Shown here: one piece after another, positions 8,287 to 17,443 of the stretch
How positions within the stretch are numbered: position 1 is the first letter of the stretch
Layout: every line of letters begins with the position of its first letter
Assembly (NCBI GenBank): GCA_017451425.1
Contig: JAFSPP010000034.1
Coordinates: 1-50,968, forward strand
DNA from: Clostridia bacterium
GTDB lineage: Bacteria > Bacillota > Clostridia > Oscillospirales > Acutalibacteraceae
Length of the DNA: 50,968 nucleotides
Direction: 5' to 3'
The notes under the pieces: model-generated
The model's input: the letters and a program-made list of their open reading frames with translations, nothing else
The model's database searches: none
Told to the model about the DNA's origin: nothing
Translations under genes and position numbers: made by a program

Positions 8287-8291
8287 ATTAA

Positions 8292-8462
8292 GGTGGTAAG
8301 CAGAGTAACTTTTGTTTGACCATATGGCGTGTGGGTCCTGTGCGACAGGGCATCGTGAACCATGTCAGGCGGGGAACCGAGCAGCATTAAGCGAACAGCT
8401 TTGTGCGCCACAGTCCGCCTGCGCGCTATATGGTCAAGTGAAAGACCTCTGCTTTATTTTTT
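8292..8462 (+). ncRNA. ffs: Signal recognition particle RNA
   Basis: The conserved domain IV is recognisable: GTCAGG, then CGG-GGAA-CCG (GGAA tetraloop), then AGCAGC, the Ffh-binding asymmetric loop. Long-range pairings close the molecule: AAGCAGAG (8298-8305) with CTCTGCTT (8447-8454), and GACCATAT with ATATGGTC further in. The 3' arm runs into ATTTTTT, so the terminal stem probably also acts as terminator. Placement directly upstream of dnaX matches Bacillus. At about 165-170 nt it is longer than E. coli 4.5S RNA and shorter than the ~270-nt Bacillus form. I cannot make out a separate Alu domain. Confidence 0.88.
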
Positions 8463-8480
8463 GACATGGAGGAGTAAAAC

Positions 8481-10457
8481 GTGTATCAGGCTTTGTACAG
8501 AAAATGGCGTCCTCAGGTCTTTGCCGACGTTGTCGGCCAGGAGCACATAACGCGAACCCTCATCAACGAGATTGAGACCGGCAGGCACTCACATGCCTAC
8601 CTCTTCACCGGTTCGCGGGGCACCGGCAAGACCACCTGCGCGAAAATCTTCGCCAAGGCGGTCAACTGCGAGCATCCCGTAAACGGTGACCCGTGCAACG
8701 AGTGCCCGACCTGCAAAGGCATAGACAGCGGAGCCATAATGGACGTCATCGAAATAGACGCGGCCTCAAACAACGGCGTGGACAATATCCGCGACATCCG
8801 TGACGAGGCCAACTTCACGCCGGTCGGCGGCAAGTACCGCGTCTATATCATCGACGAGGTCCACATGCTCTCGACAGGTGCGTTCAACGCCCTTCTCAAG
8901 ACACTTGAAGAACCCCCTGCACACGTAAAATTCATCCTCGCCACAACAGAGGTCCACAAGCTTCCGGCGACCATCCTCTCACGCTGTCAGCGCTTTGACT
9001 TCCGCCGCATCACACCGGAGGACATAGCAAAGCGCCTCTCCTATGTCGCCGAACGCGAGGACCTGATTCTCGAGCCCGACGCGGCACAGCTCATAGCCCG
9101 TCTCGCTGACGGCGCGCTCCGTGACGCACTGTCAATCCTTGACCAGTGCATAGGCCACTCGCGCCACATAACGCTCGACGTGGTAAATGCCACCGTCGGC
9201 CTCGCCGGCAAGGAGTACCTCTTTGCTCTCGGCACAAGCATTTTAAACAAGGACGGAGCCTCCGCCCTCACACAGATAAATCTGCTCCACAACAACTCGT
9301 GTGACATGGAGCGTCTCTGCAACGAACTCACAAACCACTTCAGGAACCTGATGATCTGCAAGGCCGTCAAGAATCCCGAGGACCTTGTAATCAGCTCTAA
9401 GGAGGAACTTGCGGAGTATAAGCGTATTTCCGCCGCCTACTCAATGGACTTCATCCTTGAGGTATTAAACGTACTCGGCGACACGCTCTCAAACCTGCGC
9501 CGCGGACTAAACCGCCGCGTGGAGATGGAAATGGCAATAATCCGCCTCTGCAACAGCGGGACCGAATCGCTGCTGCCGAACGCGGAACCCATAGAAGTGA
9601 AGCCGCTCGAGGTGCCGAAGCCGGTTGTATTTGAACCCGCTCCGCTCCCCAACCCGGAACCTAAGCCGGAGCCCGAACCGGAACCGATTCCCGAACCTGA
9701 ACCGGAACCGATTCCCGAACCGGAACCCGAGCCGGAGCCCATACCAATACCTGAGTCCGAGCCCGAACCGGCTTTAACCTTCGACTTCACTCCGGAGGAG
9801 ATACCCTTCCCGGATCTTCCCGAGCCTGAGCCCGCGATAGAGGACTATCTCCCGGCTGACGAACCTGAATCCTCAGAACCCGCAGCCGAGAATGAGGCCT
9901 CCGTTGAGGATTACATCCCCTCAGAAGGCGCTCTGCCGACAGAGACATGGAACGCCATAATCCGTGAGGTCGTCACGACCGACAAGGTGCTCATAGGTTC
10001 CATGAACAGCGCCAGAGCCCACAGGAAGGGCGACTGCCTCGTTGTCGAGACCGACAACGTCCTGCTCCGTCGCTTCCTTCCTCAGGATTACCACAACGGA
10101 GTCATCCGTGACGCAATCAGGACGGTCCTCGGCGAGGACCTCTACGTCCGCCTTGCGGCCGACGGCGAGTTCGCCTCGGAGCCCGAACCGGCACCCCAGC
10201 CGGAACCCGAGCCGATTCCCGAGCCGGAGCCCATTCCGGAGCCGGAACCCGAGCCCGAGCCGATTCCCGAACCGGAACCTGAACCCGAGCCCATCCCTGA
10301 GACCGAACCTGAACCGGCCCCCAAGGCAGAGAACTCCTCAACCTCTATCTTCGAGGAACTCTTAGGCGACGAAAAGAAGGAAGATGAGGACCCCCTCGAC
10401 GCCTTCCTCGACCAGCTTGAAGGTCAGACAGATTTCAGCCTCTTCATTGAGGATTAA
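8481..10457 (+). CDS. dnaX: DNA polymerase III subunits gamma and tau
   Basis: This 658-residue clamp-loader ATPase loads the sliding clamp and, as tau, links polymerases. GTG start with GGAGGAG upstream. Walker [10 protein letters not shown] is at about 44-52, zinc cysteines at 63, 72, 75 and 78, Walker B IIDEVH at about 123-128, and an SRC sensor later. After the clamp-loader core (to about residue 370) two Pro-Glu tracts flank a conserved C-terminal fold (about 490-565, [11 protein letters not shown] to LYVRLA). The protein ends in an acidic tail. No slippery A-run frameshift for a short gamma form was identified. It heads dnaX-ybaB-recR. Confidence 0.96.
   Translation: MYQALYRKWRPQVFADVVGQEHITRTLINEIETGRHSHAYLFTGSRGTGKTTCAKIFAKAVNCEHPVNGDPCNECPTCKGIDSGAIMDVIEIDAASNNGVDNIRDIRDEANFTPVGGKYRVYIIDEVHMLSTGAFNALLKTLEEPPAHVKFILATTEVHKLPATILSRCQRFDFRRITPEDIAKRLSYVAEREDLILEPDAAQLIARLADGALRDALSILDQCIGHSRHITLDVVNATVGLAGKEYLFALGTSILNKDGASALTQINLLHNNSCDMERLCNELTNHFRNLMICKAVKNPEDLVISSKEELAEYKRISAAYSMDFILEVLNVLGDTLSNLRRGLNRRVEMEMAIIRLCNSGTESLLPNAEPIEVKPLEVPKPVVFEPAPLPNPEPKPEPEPEPIPEPEPEPIPEPEPEPEPIPIPESEPEPALTFDFTPEEIPFPDLPEPEPAIEDYLPADEPESSEPAAENEASVEDYIPSEGALPTETWNAIIREVVTTDKVLIGSMNSARAHRKGDCLVVETDNVLLRRFLPQDYHNGVIRDAIRTVLGEDLYVRLAADGEFASEPEPAPQPEPEPIPEPEPIPEPEPEPEPIPEPEPEPEPIPETEPEPAPKAENSSTSIFEELLGDEKKEDEDPLDAFLDQLEGQTDFSLFIED
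9633..9770 (+). repeat. Pro-Glu coding repeat, first dnaX linker
   Basis: An imperfect hexamer array of the GAACCG/GAGCCC type encodes alternating Pro-Glu with Ile or Lys interruptions. Synonymous codons vary between copies, so selection appears to act on the protein rather than the DNA. Confidence 0.85.
10179..10323 (+). repeat. Pro-Glu coding repeat, second dnaX linker
   Basis: A second PEPEP/PIPEP array, separated from the first by the conserved tau C-terminal fold. It leads into the final acidic segment of DnaX. Confidence 0.85.
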
Positions 10458-10467
10458 GGAGTAAAAG

Positions 10468-10809
10468 ATGAAAGCAAGAATACCGAACCAGGGCGGCATG
10501 AACCAGGCCGCAATGATGAAACAGCTCCAGCAGATGCAGGACAATATGGAGACCACACAGAAGGAGATTGAGGAGACCGAGTTCACCGCTTCATCAGGCG
10601 GCGGAGCCGTTGAGGTTTCAGTCACCGGTGCCCACGAGGTAAAATCAATCAAAATCCAGCCCGATGTCGTTGACCCCGAAGATGTCGAGATGCTTGAGGA
10701 TATGCTCATTGCCGCTCTCAACGAGGCCACACGCAAGGCTAAAGAGACTATGGACCGTGAAATCGGCAAGATTACCGGCGGTATGAACATACCGGGTCTC
10801 GGATTATGA
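10468..10809 (+). CDS. YbaB/EbfC family nucleoid-associated protein
   Basis: A small dimeric DNA-binding protein of 113 residues. The Met/Gln-rich N-terminal helix ([16 protein letters not shown]) precedes the family core ([26 protein letters not shown]). GGAG precedes the ATG by about 8 nt. It overlaps recR by 4 bp (ATGA), so translation is coupled. The dnaX-ybaB-recR trio is one of the most conserved gene orders in bacteria. A role in nucleoid organisation is known for the family; the target here is unknown. Confidence 0.93.
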   Translation: MKARIPNQGGMNQAAMMKQLQQMQDNMETTQKEIEETEFTASSGGGAVEVSVTGAHEVKSIKIQPDVVDPEDVEMLEDMLIAALNEATRKAKETMDREIGKITGGMNIPGLGL

Positions 10810-11405
10810 GTCTCGGATACGATGTAGCCGCTCTCGAAGAGCTGATAAACCAGTTTGAGCGTATGCCCGGCATAGGCAGGAAAAGCGCGCAGCGAATGGC
10901 TTTCTATGTCCTCGACATGGACCATGACGCCGCGAAGAAGTTCGCCTCTGCCATAGAGAATGCGCACGAGAGCATAAAGCAGTGTTCCGTCTGCTGCAAT
11001 CTGACAGAGAACGAGACATGCTCTATCTGCCAGAACGAGACACGCAACAAAAAGATTGTCTGCGTGGTCGAGGACCCGCGTGACGTCATGGCAATTGAGC
11101 GCACTCACGAGTTTGACGGCACTTATCATGTCCTTCACGGAGCTATCTCTCCCGCTGACGGCATAGGCCCCGAGGAGCTCACAATAAAACAGCTTCTCGC
11201 CCGTCTCGACGGCGTCGAAGAGGTTATCATGGCCACAAATCCCACCGTCACCGGTGAGGCGACGGCCATGTATGTCTCGCGTCTCTTAAAGCCCCTCGGC
11301 ATTAAGGTCACGCGCCTCGCCTACGGCGTACCCGTCGGCGCTGACCTCGAATATGCCGATGAGGTCACCTTAACGCGCGCCATGGAAGGCCGTCGCGAAA
11401 TCTGA
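10806..11405 (+). CDS. recR: Recombination mediator protein RecR
   Basis: A 199-residue RecFOR-pathway protein that helps load RecA on gapped DNA. The helix-hairpin-helix region ([18 protein letters not shown]) is followed by a four-cysteine zinc site (C60, C63, C72, C75), a Toprim domain ([16 protein letters not shown]) and the C-terminal Walker-like part ([17 protein letters not shown]). The length fits the family. It is the last gene of the dnaX operon; I see no clear T-tailed terminator after it. Confidence 0.97.
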   Translation: MSLGYDVAALEELINQFERMPGIGRKSAQRMAFYVLDMDHDAAKKFASAIENAHESIKQCSVCCNLTENETCSICQNETRNKKIVCVVEDPRDVMAIERTHEFDGTYHVLHGAISPADGIGPEELTIKQLLARLDGVEEVIMATNPTVTGEATAMYVSRLLKPLGIKVTRLAYGVPVGADLEYADEVTLTRAMEGRREI

Positions 11406-11421
11406 TGTCCGAATTTCGGTA

Positions 11422-11449
11422 TTGCATTTTAACTTAAATCTGTTATTAT
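11422..11449 (+). promoter_or_regulatory. Candidate promoter for smpB (and possibly ssrA)
   Basis: TTGCAT (11422-11427), 16-nt spacer, TATTAT (11444-11449), about 35 bp before smpB. No comparable promoter is evident between smpB and tmRNA. Confidence 0.5.
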
Positions 11450-11483
11450 ATATTTCCTGCCACAGCGGAGAAAGGAAGTGAAC

Positions 11484-11960
11484 GTGGTGGCTAAAAAGGA
11501 AAACAACGGCCTTACAACCGTTGCTACCAACAAAAAGGCCTACCACGAATACTTCGTAGTCGACAGTTTCGAGGCAGGCATAGAGCTCTTCGGAACGGAG
11601 GTAAAATCCGTCCGTCAGGGCAAGATCAACTTAAAGGACTCCTGGTGCAACATAAAAGACGGCGAGATGTTTGTCAACGGCATGCACATCTCCCCTTACG
11701 ATCACGGCAACATCTTCAACCGTGACCCGATGAGAAGCAGACGCCTTCTTATGCACAAAAAGGAGATAAACAAACTCTTTGCCGAGGTGCAGCAGGAAGG
11801 TATGACCCTCATACCTCTCTCAGCTTACTTCAACCGCGGCCGCCTCAAAATCCAGGTCGGCCTCTGCAAAGGTAAGCACACCTACGACAAGCGCGCAACC
11901 ATCGCCAAACGCGATGCGGATTTGGAAGCAAGAAGAGCCCTTAAGGAACGAAATAACTGA
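11484..11960 (+). CDS. smpB: SsrA-binding protein SmpB
   Basis: A protein of about 158 residues that escorts tmRNA into stalled ribosomes for trans-translation. Family motifs are visible: AYHEYFVVDSFEAGIELFGTE, VKSVRQGKINLKDSW, and a basic C-terminal tail (DADLEARRALKERNN) that probes the empty mRNA channel. Three GTG codons (11478, 11484, 11487) could start it. AAGGA sits best, 7 nt, before 11484. Its RNA partner tmRNA begins 48 bp downstream. Confidence 0.95.
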   Translation: MVAKKENNGLTTVATNKKAYHEYFVVDSFEAGIELFGTEVKSVRQGKINLKDSWCNIKDGEMFVNGMHISPYDHGNIFNRDPMRSRRLLMHKKEINKLFAEVQQEGMTLIPLSAYFNRGRLKIQVGLCKGKHTYDKRATIAKRDADLEARRALKERNN

Positions 11961-11962
11961 AT

Positions 11963-12027
11963 AAATCCTTCGGATACCCCTCGTCGGGCACCTGAAGGTA
12001 CCCGACGAGGGGATGAAAGGATTTCGA
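11963..12027 (+). other. Large palindrome pairing a leader with the 5' end of tmRNA
   Basis: CCCCTCGTCGGG (11977-11988) is a perfect reverse complement of CCCGACGAGGGG (12001-12012). The inner sequence adds ACC / GGT around TGAA with one mismatch. Outside it, AAATCCTT (11963-11970) matches AAGGATTT (12018-12025) across small internal loops. The right arm contains the first four bases of mature tmRNA. There is no following T-run, so it is not a normal terminator. It is probably a precursor-processing or folding element (inference). Confidence 0.75.
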
Positions 12028-12359
12028 CGGAGATCTTGCAGCATGATAAGCGAGTAGCGGCGCAGAGACCGCTATAAAACTCTGCACTTAAATAATAACT
12101 GACGAAAAACCAGTTCTTAAGGCTGCTTAATTTAAGCGACCCGTCCTGCTCTTGAGTACCGCGGCTTGAGTCCGGGCGTCGATCAGCGGTGAACGTGAAC
12201 GGATGAGTGCCCCTTCATCCGTCATGACCTTGGGGCTACCGTAAGCTTCTGCCCGTCTATCGGCGGTTGCCGAGGGGAATCTTCATAGGTAGAATACACT
12301 CGTAGAAATTTGTGTGAATGGGTTTTCGGACGCGGTTTCGATTACCGCCATCTCCACCA
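12009..12359 (+). ncRNA. ssrA: Transfer-messenger RNA (tmRNA), 351 nt
   Basis: The 5' end GGGGATGAAAGGATTTCGAC and the 3' end GGTTTCGATTACCGCC-ATCTCCACCA form the tRNA-like domain. GGGGATG pairs with CATCTCC, and CCA is encoded. The tag reading frame begins after the AAATAATAACT element. GAC (12101) through TAA (12130) gives Asp-Glu-Lys-Pro-Val-Leu-Lys-Ala-Ala after the alanine carried by tmRNA. The tag ends KAA rather than the common LAA. It follows smpB and is followed by a strong terminator. Confidence 0.95.
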
Positions 12360-12367
12360 CAGAAAAA

Positions 12368-12394
12368 GGCAGCAGGTTTTCCTGCTGCCTTTTT
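12368..12394 (+). terminator. Terminator after tmRNA, bidirectional
   Basis: Stem GGCAGCAGG / CCTGCTGCC with loop TTTT, A-run before and T-run after. It also lies 8 bp beyond the stop of the minus-strand rubrerythrin-like gene and would terminate it too. Confidence 0.92.
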
Positions 12395-12401
12395 GTTTTT
12401 G

Positions 12402-12812
12402 TTATTTCTCTTCTCTTAAAAGTGCGAGGACTGCATTGCCGTGGTGGCGTTCATCGCTCTTTACGGTCTTGACCTCGTCATACTTCTTTGCGACCGGTCT
12501 GTACTTCCAGACGGCCTGATACTCACCAAGTGCTATCAGCGGATATACGGCCTTCTTGCCGAGTACCTTGTACATGAAAGGAACTGCAATTGCCTTTGTC
12601 TTCTTGGGCTTGAGGGACTCATCCTTCGTGAATGCGAAGAAGACATCCGCATGGCGCTGCTCGTCTTTTGCGAGACGCTCAAAGGTCTTTCTGTCCCTGT
12701 CATCGGTTACTGCAGCGGCAAGTTTCTCATACATGAGTACTGCATCCAGTTCGCCCTGCTGAGCGTAGAGGAAAGCTGCCATATCGTCCTTTTTCTTTTT
12801 AAATATTCCCAT
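12402..12812 (-). CDS. Small rubrerythrin/ferritin-like protein
   Basis: A 136-residue helical protein. Metal-ligand-like Glu and Glu-x-x-His motifs are spaced as in a four-helix di-iron bundle: GELDAVLMYEKLA, KDEQRHADVFF, ALGEYQAVWKY and SDERHHGNAVL. It lacks the rubredoxin domain of full rubrerythrins. Family members handle peroxide or iron in anaerobes; the reaction here is not known. The ATG has GGAGGT upstream. It lies 116 bp downstream of the permease gene on the same strand; no strong separate promoter was identified. Confidence 0.75.
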   Translation of the reverse strand: MGIFKKKKDDMAAFLYAQQGELDAVLMYEKLAAAVTDDRDRKTFERLAKDEQRHADVFFAFTKDESLKPKKTKAIAVPFMYKVLGKKAVYPLIALGEYQAVWKYRPVAKKYDEVKTVKSDERHHGNAVLALLREEK

Positions 12813-12928
12813 TTTGTGTACCTCCGTCTGTTTGGGATTATTTCAAATGAACATCATTGCCGTCTGCGGTGGGCAGATTCAGCATACGTGTTATTACACT
12901 GAGCATGAAAGCGCCGTAGATTTTGGTC

Positions 12929-15900
12929 TCATGCGATATCGGTAAGTTTAAGATACCTGACCTTACGAAGTGCCAGGAAGTTGACTAATACACTGAAAAT
13001 TATTGTTATGAGTATTGCAAGGAGCATGGCCGTAGGCCTGGGTTCGTGGATGTAATGCGATCCTACACCTTCAAGGAGCATGATTACACGGTATCCGAGA
13101 AGCATTCCCGCTCCGAGACCGAGGATTATACCTACGATATTTGACACAACTGTCTCACGAAGGATGTAGCCGATTGCCTCCTTCACGGTGAAGCCGTTTA
13201 CACGCATGATTGTGAGTTCTCTTCGTTTCTGGTTTACATGCATCGTAACGAGATTCAGGATGATGAAGTATGCCATGACGCCCGCGATAACCACCATGAG
13301 AAGGGCTATAAGGTCAAGCGCGGATGCCAGATTTCTGTACTCATCATGTGTCTCAAGCGAATAAGCCGTGCTCTCAACACCGTCTGTCGAAGAGAGTATT
13401 CTTTTTACGCTCTCCGCCGTGGCGTTCTTATTGATTGTGAGCAGGGTGTTATTCTCCGGAACCTCGCCGAAAATACTCTCATATGTCTTCTCATTCATGA
13501 GTATTTCACGGCCGAAATAGTTTTTGAATGTTCCGGCGACCTTTGCGCTGTGCGGCTGCATGTTCCTGTCATATACAATGAATGTGTCTCCCGCTTTGAA
13601 GTCGACCTTGTCCAGAAGTCCGCTGAACACCCATATACCTTCGGCATCGGCATCAATCTTCTCCCCGGCAGTTCCGTCCGCCGCAGCGAAGAAGGACTGG
13701 ATTGCGTCGAGATCGCCGCAATAGATGAGGCCGGGTTTTATAGAGCCGGCGGCCACAAACGGCATATCCGCCGTCATCAGGGCAAAGGTGTCGGCTCCGG
13801 CACTTTCAAGCCGTGTCTGTGTAACAGGCAGCTGCTTTTCTGCCGCATCGTCGGAGAAGATCGTAATTGAATCGTAATGGGTTATTTCAGTAAACTGGCG
13901 GTCAATCGCCTGAACAATGGCAATACGCATTGTAAAGCCTCCGACAAGGAGGGCACAGCATCCCGCAATGCTGACGATTGTTACGGCCACGCGCTTCTTG
14001 TCCGTCAGCATGTTGAGCAGGATAAGACGCGTATAGAGAGATTTCGATGATGCCTTTCCGCTCTTTTTGCTTGTGCCGGGAGCCTTGTCCTGCATGAGGT
14101 TCATCGCGCTTGAGCGAAGAAGAACCGAGCACGCACTCCAGACGGCAACTGTCGCGAGTATGATACCGCAGACAATTACTATCAGCGACATCAGGAGAAT
14201 GAAGGCTTTGTGCGAACATTCAAAATTATAGAATCTGCCGTATGTCACGGTGAGTATGGGCTGAATCAGGAAGTATCCGCCGACAACGCCGAGAATCATA
14301 CCGATTATTGTGCCGCCTACACCGAACATGAGATACTTTTGGAATATCTCTCTCCGGTAAAGACCGAGCGCCTTGGTGGCACCGACGAGTTTTCTCTGCT
14401 CGTCCACTATACGTCCGATTGTCGCGTATATTACCAGGGCACCGACAAGTATGAAGATAAGGGCAAATGTAATACCCATGTCGGAAATATTCTTTACTGA
14501 TGAGTCAATCATACCGTAGGACCCGTTTCCGCCGGGACCGAGAACAACCCACTGACAGGGGTCGACACCGGAAAGTCGCGCCTTGGCCTTCTCAAGCTCG
14601 GCGAGGCCGAGATTGTACTCATTGAGGCCCGCCTCATACTGCGCAAGGCCGTCGTTGTATTTGCTCCAGCCGTAGTCGAGGGCCACGCGTGCGTTTCTGT
14701 ACTCGGTGCGGCCGGCATTCCACTGTGCCTTGCCGTCTTTAAGTTGAGCGAGTGCGGCAAGGTACTCCGCGTGCTTCTCGTCCCAGAGACGCGCGGCGCC
14801 CGCAAACTGCTCATATTTATTGTCAAAGTTGTTGTATGTCTCCGTAATCTTACGGGCGACAGCCTGAATGATTCCCTCCTCCGGGAATATCTCTATTACG
14901 CCGTACACCTTTTCAGCCGCAGCAAGAATCTGCTCTTCCGTAATGCCCTGCTGCAGAAGACTGGAAAGAACAAATGAGATATGGCCCAGCATCGGTTCAT
15001 TGAGATCAATGTAGTGGTGCTGCAGAAGATAAAGCCTTGTTGCGGTGAGATTCGGGTCGTCCACATCGAATGTGTCCGTGGGAGATCCCCATTTAACCGC
15101 ATCTACGAATTCCTGTCCGAGTCCTTTCCTGATTGCATCTTTGACATTTTCACGGACAGTGTTTTTTGCATCGTCAATGGACCTGTAGCCCTCAGTGAGC
15201 TGAGCCCTTGCCTCGGCGAGTTTCTTCTCGGCATCGGAAATTTCTTTTTCCTTCTCCGAAAGCAGCTTGCCGCCGTCGGCATACTCCTGCTCACGGGCAT
15301 CAAGTTCAGCCTTGCCGGCATCGAGTTCGGCCTTCGCCGCGTCAAGCTGAGTCTTTGCCTCTTTCAGCTGCTCCTCACCATCTGCAATCTGGGCATTGTA
15401 CTTGTCCATGATTGCGTCCGTGCGACGGTCAGTCTGGGTATCGGCAAGCGCTTCGATTTTATCCAGCACACCTTCTGTATATGCCTTGTAATCCGCGCCG
15501 AAACGGTTCGTTCCGATAACGTCTTTGAAGCCCGCAACAGCCTTCATGCCGCAGCCGTCGAGCGATTCGCGGTCAAATGCATCCGGCAGAACCGTCACAT
15601 ACCGTGCACCGGGCATGGCCATCATGTTTACGGCATGATCGGCATTCATGGAGAGACCGCATACTTTGAATTCCTCGCCTTTGAGATAGGCGGCATCCTT
15701 TATTGTAATCTTATCTCCTTCACGGATGTCGTTTTTTCCTGCCAGTTCAAAATCTATGAGGCATTCGTCCGCGGACTTCGGAAGACGTCCGGAGACAAGT
15801 GACGGTACGTTTACTTCCTTCGTCAGGGAAACCACGCTGACAGATATGTCCTCGTTACCTTTTTTCAGTGTTCCGTAGGACTGCCATACAAGTTCGGCAT

Positions 15901-16150
15901 TTTCAACACCGTCTATCTCCTTTAAGGCCTTCAGGTCCTCTTCGGAGACGAGAAGTGACGAGACTATCTCCACATCACGGAATTTGACCGAGTCATAGAA
16001 CCTGCTCGCGTTACCCGATATTGCTTCCGACGCGAAGTTCAGACCGGTATATGCCATAACCGCCATAGCGGCGATTATGACAATTGACAGAAACGATACC
16101 TTCTGCCTGCTTATATTCCTTAAGGAATCTTTGAGTTGTGTTTTCTTCAT
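12929..16150 (-). CDS. FtsX/MacB-type ABC transporter permease with long periplasm-side coiled coil
   Basis: A protein of 1073 residues from ATG 16150, 4 bp after the ATPase stop. An upstream in-frame start (16177) lacks a ribosome binding site. TM1 (VSFLSIVIIAAMAVMAY) is followed by a large extracytoplasmic domain with two heptad-rich segments (about 245-330 and 480-560, many Glu/Lys/Ala). An FtsX core with three TMs lies near 580-700. A second extracellular domain and three TMs follow near the end (ILRETVVSNIVGIILGLGAG). This is the two-FtsX-core layout of large exporters such as BceB-like or lipoprotein/MacB-like permeases. The substrate is unknown. It pairs with the GAF-ABC ATPase. Confidence 0.85.
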   Translation of the reverse strand: MKKTQLKDSLRNISRQKVSFLSIVIIAAMAVMAYTGLNFASEAISGNASRFYDSVKFRDVEIVSSLLVSEEDLKALKEIDGVENAELVWQSYGTLKKGNEDISVSVVSLTKEVNVPSLVSGRLPKSADECLIDFELAGKNDIREGDKITIKDAAYLKGEEFKVCGLSMNADHAVNMMAMPGARYVTVLPDAFDRESLDGCGMKAVAGFKDVIGTNRFGADYKAYTEGVLDKIEALADTQTDRRTDAIMDKYNAQIADGEEQLKEAKTQLDAAKAELDAGKAELDAREQEYADGGKLLSEKEKEISDAEKKLAEARAQLTEGYRSIDDAKNTVRENVKDAIRKGLGQEFVDAVKWGSPTDTFDVDDPNLTATRLYLLQHHYIDLNEPMLGHISFVLSSLLQQGITEEQILAAAEKVYGVIEIFPEEGIIQAVARKITETYNNFDNKYEQFAGAARLWDEKHAEYLAALAQLKDGKAQWNAGRTEYRNARVALDYGWSKYNDGLAQYEAGLNEYNLGLAELEKAKARLSGVDPCQWVVLGPGGNGSYGMIDSSVKNISDMGITFALIFILVGALVIYATIGRIVDEQRKLVGATKALGLYRREIFQKYLMFGVGGTIIGMILGVVGGYFLIQPILTVTYGRFYNFECSHKAFILLMSLIVIVCGIILATVAVWSACSVLLRSSAMNLMQDKAPGTSKKSGKASSKSLYTRLILLNMLTDKKRVAVTIVSIAGCCALLVGGFTMRIAIVQAIDRQFTEITHYDSITIFSDDAAEKQLPVTQTRLESAGADTFALMTADMPFVAAGSIKPGLIYCGDLDAIQSFFAAADGTAGEKIDADAEGIWVFSGLLDKVDFKAGDTFIVYDRNMQPHSAKVAGTFKNYFGREILMNEKTYESIFGEVPENNTLLTINKNATAESVKRILSSTDGVESTAYSLETHDEYRNLASALDLIALLMVVIAGVMAYFIILNLVTMHVNQKRRELTIMRVNGFTVKEAIGYILRETVVSNIVGIILGLGAGMLLGYRVIMLLEGVGSHYIHEPRPTAMLLAILITIIFSVLVNFLALRKVRYLKLTDIA

Positions 16151-16154
16151 ACAA

Positions 16155-17375
16155 TCACCATACCAGTTCTTCAGCATGGAGCGGATGGAGATTACGCTTA
16201 ATGCTCGCTATTTTCCCCGAGCGGACCTTTACGACGCGGTCCGCCATCTTCGCGATTTCAGGGTTGTGGGTTACCATCATGACGGTTGTACCCTCGTCGC
16301 GGACAATGTCCTCGACGACCTTTAAAACCTCAATGCTGGTGGTATAGTCGAGCGCCGCCGTCGGCTCGTCGGCCAGGATGAGTTTCGGGCGTTTGACTAT
16401 GGCGCGTGCTATGGACACGCGCTGCTGCTGTCCGCCCGAAAGCTGGCCGGGATAGTTGTCGGCGCGATCGGAAAGATTTACCTTTGCAATGGCCTCGGCG
16501 GAGTCCATGGGCTCGTCCACGAGCTCAGCCACAAACCTTACGTTTTCAACGGCGGTAAGGTTCGGCATGAGGTTGTATGACTGGAAGATAAAGCCTATGT
16601 ATTTTCTTCGGAACTCGGTGAGATCGGCATCCGTGGGATGTGAGAAATCCTTCTCCTCCACGAGAAGCTTGCCGTCCGTCAGGGCTTCCATTCCGCCGAC
16701 GATATTCATCATCGTCGACTTTCCGCAGCCCGATTCACCGAGCACTACGACAAACTCGTTCTTGTAGATGTCGAGATTTATGCCTTTGAGCACCTGAAGA
16801 ACTCCATCGCCCGAGGGGAATTCCTTGGTGACGTCCCTCAGGGAGATCAGGACCTCTTTTTCCTCCTCTTCGGGGATGATGAGACCCTTCTCGTCAATTG
16901 TCATGGCGGCGAGTGAAGCCATGCGCTCACAGAGCTGAAGCTCCTCCTCGGTGTATTCGGTGCCGTCGTTCTTGTTTATAAGCTGAACGCAGCCTATGAT
17001 GTCATTCAAGTTGTTCAGCGGCACGCAGATCATGGTCTTTGCCTCAATGCCGCTGTCTTCAAAGACAGAGCCCTCAAAGCGCGGATCATTCTGCGGATCG
17101 GTTACGAGGATTGATTTTCCCGTCTTCGTTACGACACCTTCAAGACCTATGCCGTTTTCGACACTGATATTTGAAATGTCAGCCGGTCCGACATGAAAAA
17201 CCGGGGACAATCTGTCCGTCTTGGGGTCAAGATACCAGATTGCGCCCGCCTCGCTGTCAAGCTCCCTGATGATAATCTCAAGGCTTCCGGATAAGGCCTC
17301 GTCCAGATTATCCACTTCAAGCAGCTGCTCCATTATTTTCCAGGTTGCTTTTGTAAATCTGTTGTTTTCCGCCAC
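16155..17375 (-). CDS. GAF domain fused to ABC transporter ATP-binding protein
   Basis: A 406-residue protein. Residues ~10-165 form a GAF-type sensor ([54 protein letters not shown]). Residues ~177-395 form a LolD/MacB-class ABC ATPase with Walker [10 protein letters not shown] (213-221), Q-loop Q265, LSGGQ (312-316), Walker B LILADE (332-337) and switch His 370. It drives the downstream permease. A GAF domain on the ATPase suggests transport gated by a small ligand or redox signal (inference). GTG start with GGAGG 8 nt upstream. Confidence 0.9.
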   Translation of the reverse strand: MAENNRFTKATWKIMEQLLEVDNLDEALSGSLEIIIRELDSEAGAIWYLDPKTDRLSPVFHVGPADISNISVENGIGLEGVVTKTGKSILVTDPQNDPRFEGSVFEDSGIEAKTMICVPLNNLNDIIGCVQLINKNDGTEYTEEELQLCERMASLAAMTIDEKGLIIPEEEEKEVLISLRDVTKEFPSGDGVLQVLKGINLDIYKNEFVVVLGESGCGKSTMMNIVGGMEALTDGKLLVEEKDFSHPTDADLTEFRRKYIGFIFQSYNLMPNLTAVENVRFVAELVDEPMDSAEAIAKVNLSDRADNYPGQLSGGQQQRVSIARAIVKRPKLILADEPTAALDYTTSIEVLKVVEDIVRDEGTTVMMVTHNPEIAKMADRVVKVRSGKIASIKRNLHPLHAEELVW

Positions 17376-17413
17376 TTTATATCCTCCATTCGTTATCGGT
17401 AAAATACGTGATA

Positions 17414-17443
17414 ATTATATCAATTTTACATTTATTATGACAA
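17414..17443 (-). promoter_or_regulatory. Promoter for the GAF-ABC/permease operon
   Basis: Minus strand TTGTCA (17443-17438), 18-nt spacer, TATAAT (17419-17414). The -35 lies inside the palindrome at 17425-17449. Confidence 0.6.

Noticed and set aside
8362..8550. Plus-strand frame across the SRP RNA and dnaX start
   Set aside because: It overlaps a structured RNA and the better-supported dnaX start.
9633..10323. DnaX Pro-Glu tracts as a DNA-level satellite or recombination site
   Set aside because: Copies vary at synonymous positions and keep frame, consistent with protein-level selection.
12310..12519. Frame running from the tmRNA 3' end into the rubrerythrin-like gene
   Set aside because: It crosses a strong terminator and is antisense to a real gene.
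12838..12906. 22-codon minus-strand frame between the permease and rubrerythrin-like genes
   Set aside because: It reads like protein, but it has no ribosome binding site and no supporting context.
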